From the NCBI GenBank assembly GCA_902774845.1, contig CACYJU010000009.1:1-64000 (forward strand): DNA of 64,000 nucleotides. The letters are read 5' to 3'. This DNA is from an uncultured Bacteroidota bacterium (GTDB lineage: Bacteria; Bacteroidota; Bacteroidia; Bacteroidales; P3). Numbering within the stretch: position 1 is the stretch's first letter; every line of letters begins with the position of its first letter. Positions 61,782 to 64,000 of this stretch are shown piece by piece. The position numbers and the translations under genes were made by a program. Under the pieces are notes generated by a model. That model saw only the letters and a program-made list of their open reading frames with translations, was not told the origin of the DNA and did no database searches.

Positions 61782-63218
61782 TTAGTCCTTAAGTTTTTTG
61801 TCCAGCTCGTCAACCCAGCACTGGAACTGCTTGTCGGTCTCCGCCAGGTTCGCAACCGTCTTGCAGGCGTGAAGCACCGTGGCGTGGTCTTTGTTGCCAC
61901 ATTGCAGTCCTATTATCGCCAACGACGACTTGGTCAGCTTCTTGGCAAAATACATAGTCAGCTGGCGTGCCTGCACGATTTCGCGTTTTCTCGTGTGCGA
62001 TTGTATGCTGTCGACCGGCAGGTTGAAGTAGTCGCACACCACCTTTTGTATATAGTCGATGGTGATCTCTCTCGTCGTGCTCTTCACGAACTTGTCGATC
62101 ATCTGCTTTGCCAGCTCTATCGTGATCTGCTTCTTGTTCAGCGACGACTGGGCCATCAGCGATATCAGCGCTCCTTCGAGCTCTCTCACGTTGGTGTTGA
62201 TGTTGTAGGCAATATACTCTATCACCTCATGCGGCATCTCGATACCTTCGGTCTCGAGTTTTTTCTTAAGTATCGCCATGCGGGTCTCCACATCGGGCGA
62301 CTGAAGGTCGGCCGACAAACCCCATTTCAGCCTCGAAAGCAGACGTGGCTCCAATCCGGCAAGCTCCGACGGGGCTTTGTCGCTGGTGATGATGATCTGC
62401 TTGTTGTGCTGGTGTAGGTGGTTGAAGATGTGGAAGAAGGCTTCCTGTGTCTTGGGTGCTTTGTTCGACCAGAACTGGATGTCGTCCACAATTAGGATGT
62501 CCACCATCTCGTAGAAGTGGATGAAGTCGTTGGTCGACTTCTCCTGTCCGGCGGTCATATACTGCTGCATCAGGGTGTCCGAGGTGACATACAGCACCAC
62601 CTTGTCGGGGTGGTTCTCTTTCGCTTTGATTCCGATGGCGTTGGCCAGGTGGGTTTTGCCCAATCCTACTCCTCCGTAAATCAGCAACGGGTTGAACGCT
62701 GTCGTGCCGGGATTCTTGGCTACGGCATATCCGGCTGAGCGGGCCAGTCGGTTGCAGTCGCCCTCCACAAAGTTGTCAAGCGTGTAGTTCTCGTTCAGCT
62801 GCGACGGAACCTTCAGCTTACCCAATCCTGGGAACACGAACGGGTTGGGCATCTCCGAGTGTTTGCCGTCGTTCAGGGCTACCGGAACCTCTTTAGGTCT
62901 GTTGATCACAGCCTGTTTTCCTGTCGACGGAGCTGTTGTCGTTATCGGGGTTATCTGGTCCATGACGATGCTGTATTTCAGCATGCCCTTGGGGCCGAGC
63001 TCCATCTTGATGGCCTTTCTCAACAGGTCGATATAGTTCTCTTCTATATATTCATAATAGAAAGCACTCGGCACCTCGATGGTCAGCGTTCCGTTCTCCA
63101 GCTGTACGGGTCTTATCGGGGCGAACCAGGTCTTATATAACTTCTCGCTGTTCTCTCCCAGATTGTCCTTAATGATCTCTAAACATCTGGCCCATACTGT
63201 CTTGTAGCTTTTCTCCAT
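61782..63218 (-). CDS. dnaA: Chromosomal replication initiator DnaA
   Basis: 478 aa. Domain I (YKTVWARCLEIIKDNLGENSEKLYKTWFAPIRPVQ), linker, AAA+ domain with Walker A GGVGLGKTHLANAIG and Walker B DILIVDDIQFW, and the DNA-binding domain IV with signature DHATVLHACKTV. It melts the origin and loads helicase. Monocistronic with its own terminator. Confidence 0.98.
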   Translation of the reverse strand: MEKSYKTVWARCLEIIKDNLGENSEKLYKTWFAPIRPVQLENGTLTIEVPSAFYYEYIEENYIDLLRKAIKMELGPKGMLKYSIVMDQITPITTTAPSTGKQAVINRPKEVPVALNDGKHSEMPNPFVFPGLGKLKVPSQLNENYTLDNFVEGDCNRLARSAGYAVAKNPGTTAFNPLLIYGGVGLGKTHLANAIGIKAKENHPDKVVLYVTSDTLMQQYMTAGQEKSTNDFIHFYEMVDILIVDDIQFWSNKAPKTQEAFFHIFNHLHQHNKQIIITSDKAPSELAGLEPRLLSRLKWGLSADLQSPDVETRMAILKKKLETEGIEMPHEVIEYIAYNINTNVRELEGALISLMAQSSLNKKQITIELAKQMIDKFVKSTTREITIDYIQKVVCDYFNLPVDSIQSHTRKREIVQARQLTMYFAKKLTKSSLAIIGLQCGNKDHATVLHACKTVANLAETDKQFQCWVDELDKKLKD

Positions 63219-63982
63219 AGTCTTCTCTCCGTTCTGTTGTTTTACGTGTGTTTACTTTGGTTTATGATCTATTTTCTCTTGCTCTTTTATTTTCACTTTC
63301 TTGCGTCACACTCTCGTTCCCTTCTCCGCAATGCAAATTTGCAACAAATCATACTACCCCCTGGTGAAATTTTTTTTTGCATATTTCATTTAATTTTTAT
63401 AAAGCATGTCGCACCCATTTGTTAAAATACCAAACCTCCTCACACCCTCTTCACCTAACCCAACTGTCAACTAATCTCTTAAGCCCTTTTCCATACACTC
63501 AGCCGCAATTATATATTTTTCCATTCAATTCTCCAAATTTTTTGAAGAAAAAAATGCATTTTGACCCCTCGTTTTTTCGTCCCACCTAACCTCTTGATTA
63601 GTTAGTTTTTGCAAATGTGTGCTTTTGTATCGTTTTGGAAAACAGATTTTTGATATAAATTTTTGAATTACAGTACCCCGAATTTCATCCCACTCCGTAT
63701 CGCTCAAATAATCACCGCCTTTAGCGTTTGTCCCCGTAACTTACTGTTAATATCTCAACGTTATCAACAAGAAAATTGTTATAACACTTTTCAACATTTT
63801 CTTCAACTCTCGACCTCCTCCTACGCAAATTCTCACATTATCACATCCGTTTTGACTCCCATCTAGCTCCCTTCTGACTACCTGTATCCAAATCCTCAAC
63901 TTCCAACACAATAATTCCGCTTTTGCTGCGTAATAAAATGTGACGATAATTAATTAACGAATCAATATATATATAATATAAG
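63219..63982. other. AT-rich region upstream of dnaA, possible origin-related sequence
   Basis: About 760 bases without a gene. Contains TTATCAACA (63761-63769, one mismatch to the DnaA box TTATCCACA) facing TTGTTATAA (63776-63784) as a near palindrome, GTTATAACAC, several CAACATTTTC/CAACTCTC words and a strongly AT stretch (63948-63982). No multiple perfect DnaA boxes, so origin status is unproven. No clear -7 element for dnaA was found. Confidence 0.35.
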
Positions 63983-64000
63983 ATGAAACTTTCTGTCAAG
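63983..64000 (+). CDS. Possible start of a gene cut by the window end
   Basis: ATG at 63983 opens a frame MKLSVK to the last base, with the AT-rich sequence before it typical of Bacteroidota leaders. Too short to identify; may be chance. Confidence 0.3.

Overview
The window is a chromosomal segment of a Bacteroidota bacterium, most likely order Bacteroidales. The evidence is the repeated -7 promoter element TAnnTTTG (often followed by C), type IX secretion C-terminal sorting domains on three large secreted proteins, BspA-like LRR proteins, a C10 (streptopain-type) protease, a fused MurF-alanine racemase, a GWxTD-domain protein and the near absence of Shine-Dalgarno sequences. Genus cannot be named from the sequence alone. 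No rRNA, tRNA, CRISPR array or intact insertion sequence was found.

Layout. 1-1.3 kb: an orphan Rhs tip (core plus C-terminal toxin-like domain) and a small membrane protein that may be its immunity partner. 2.0-12.3 kb (minus): one compact run, dnaX - cation/proton antiporter - dapF - ligA - PagL-like lipid A deacylase - SDR epimerase - small ORF - aldo/keto reductase lipoprotein, from a promoter at 12.3 kb to a terminator at 2.03 kb. 12.3-15.9 kb (minus): nucleoside phosphorylase and clpB. 16.8-23.8 kb (plus): GWxTD protein, lysophospholipid acyltransferase, GT2 glycosyltransferase, gltX, OmpH-like protein and a secreted protein of unknown function. 24.3-27.0 kb (plus): nrdD-nrdG, anaerobic dNTP synthesis. 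27.1-37.5 kb (minus): mscS, C10 protease with a degenerate M6-like half, Lnb/DUF4105 protein, two DUF3857-transglutaminase proteins and an acyl-CoA ligase.

38.6-55.1 kb is an accessory island: a PIN toxin-antitoxin pair; two giant paralogous BspA-LRR/InlB-B-repeat surface proteins flanking a PD-(D/E)XK nuclease; a GIY-YIG-like plus DUF6884 pair; an AbiEi-Fic fusion with three direct repeats in its leader; a lipoprotein with a decayed neighbour copy; a possible regulator; and a Ser/Thr kinase with an extracytoplasmic BspA-LRR domain. 55.2-63.2 kb returns to core functions: murF-alr, hemerythrin plus LuxR regulator, a secreted YD-like protein, a 2-hydroxyacid dehydrogenase, a flavin reductase and dnaA. 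An AT-rich, possibly origin-related region closes the window.

Two observations stand out. First, short degenerate tandem repeats (unit about 7-12 bp, a different word at each locus) fill operonic spacers and intergenic gaps, touch stop codons, and are also inserted in frame in linkers of conserved proteins (LigA, the PagL-like protein, GT2, hemerythrin; probably also DnaX and two T9SS tails). Second, dnaX is interrupted by a single in-frame TAG exactly between the gamma part and the tau-specific part, with the frame otherwise open to the end.
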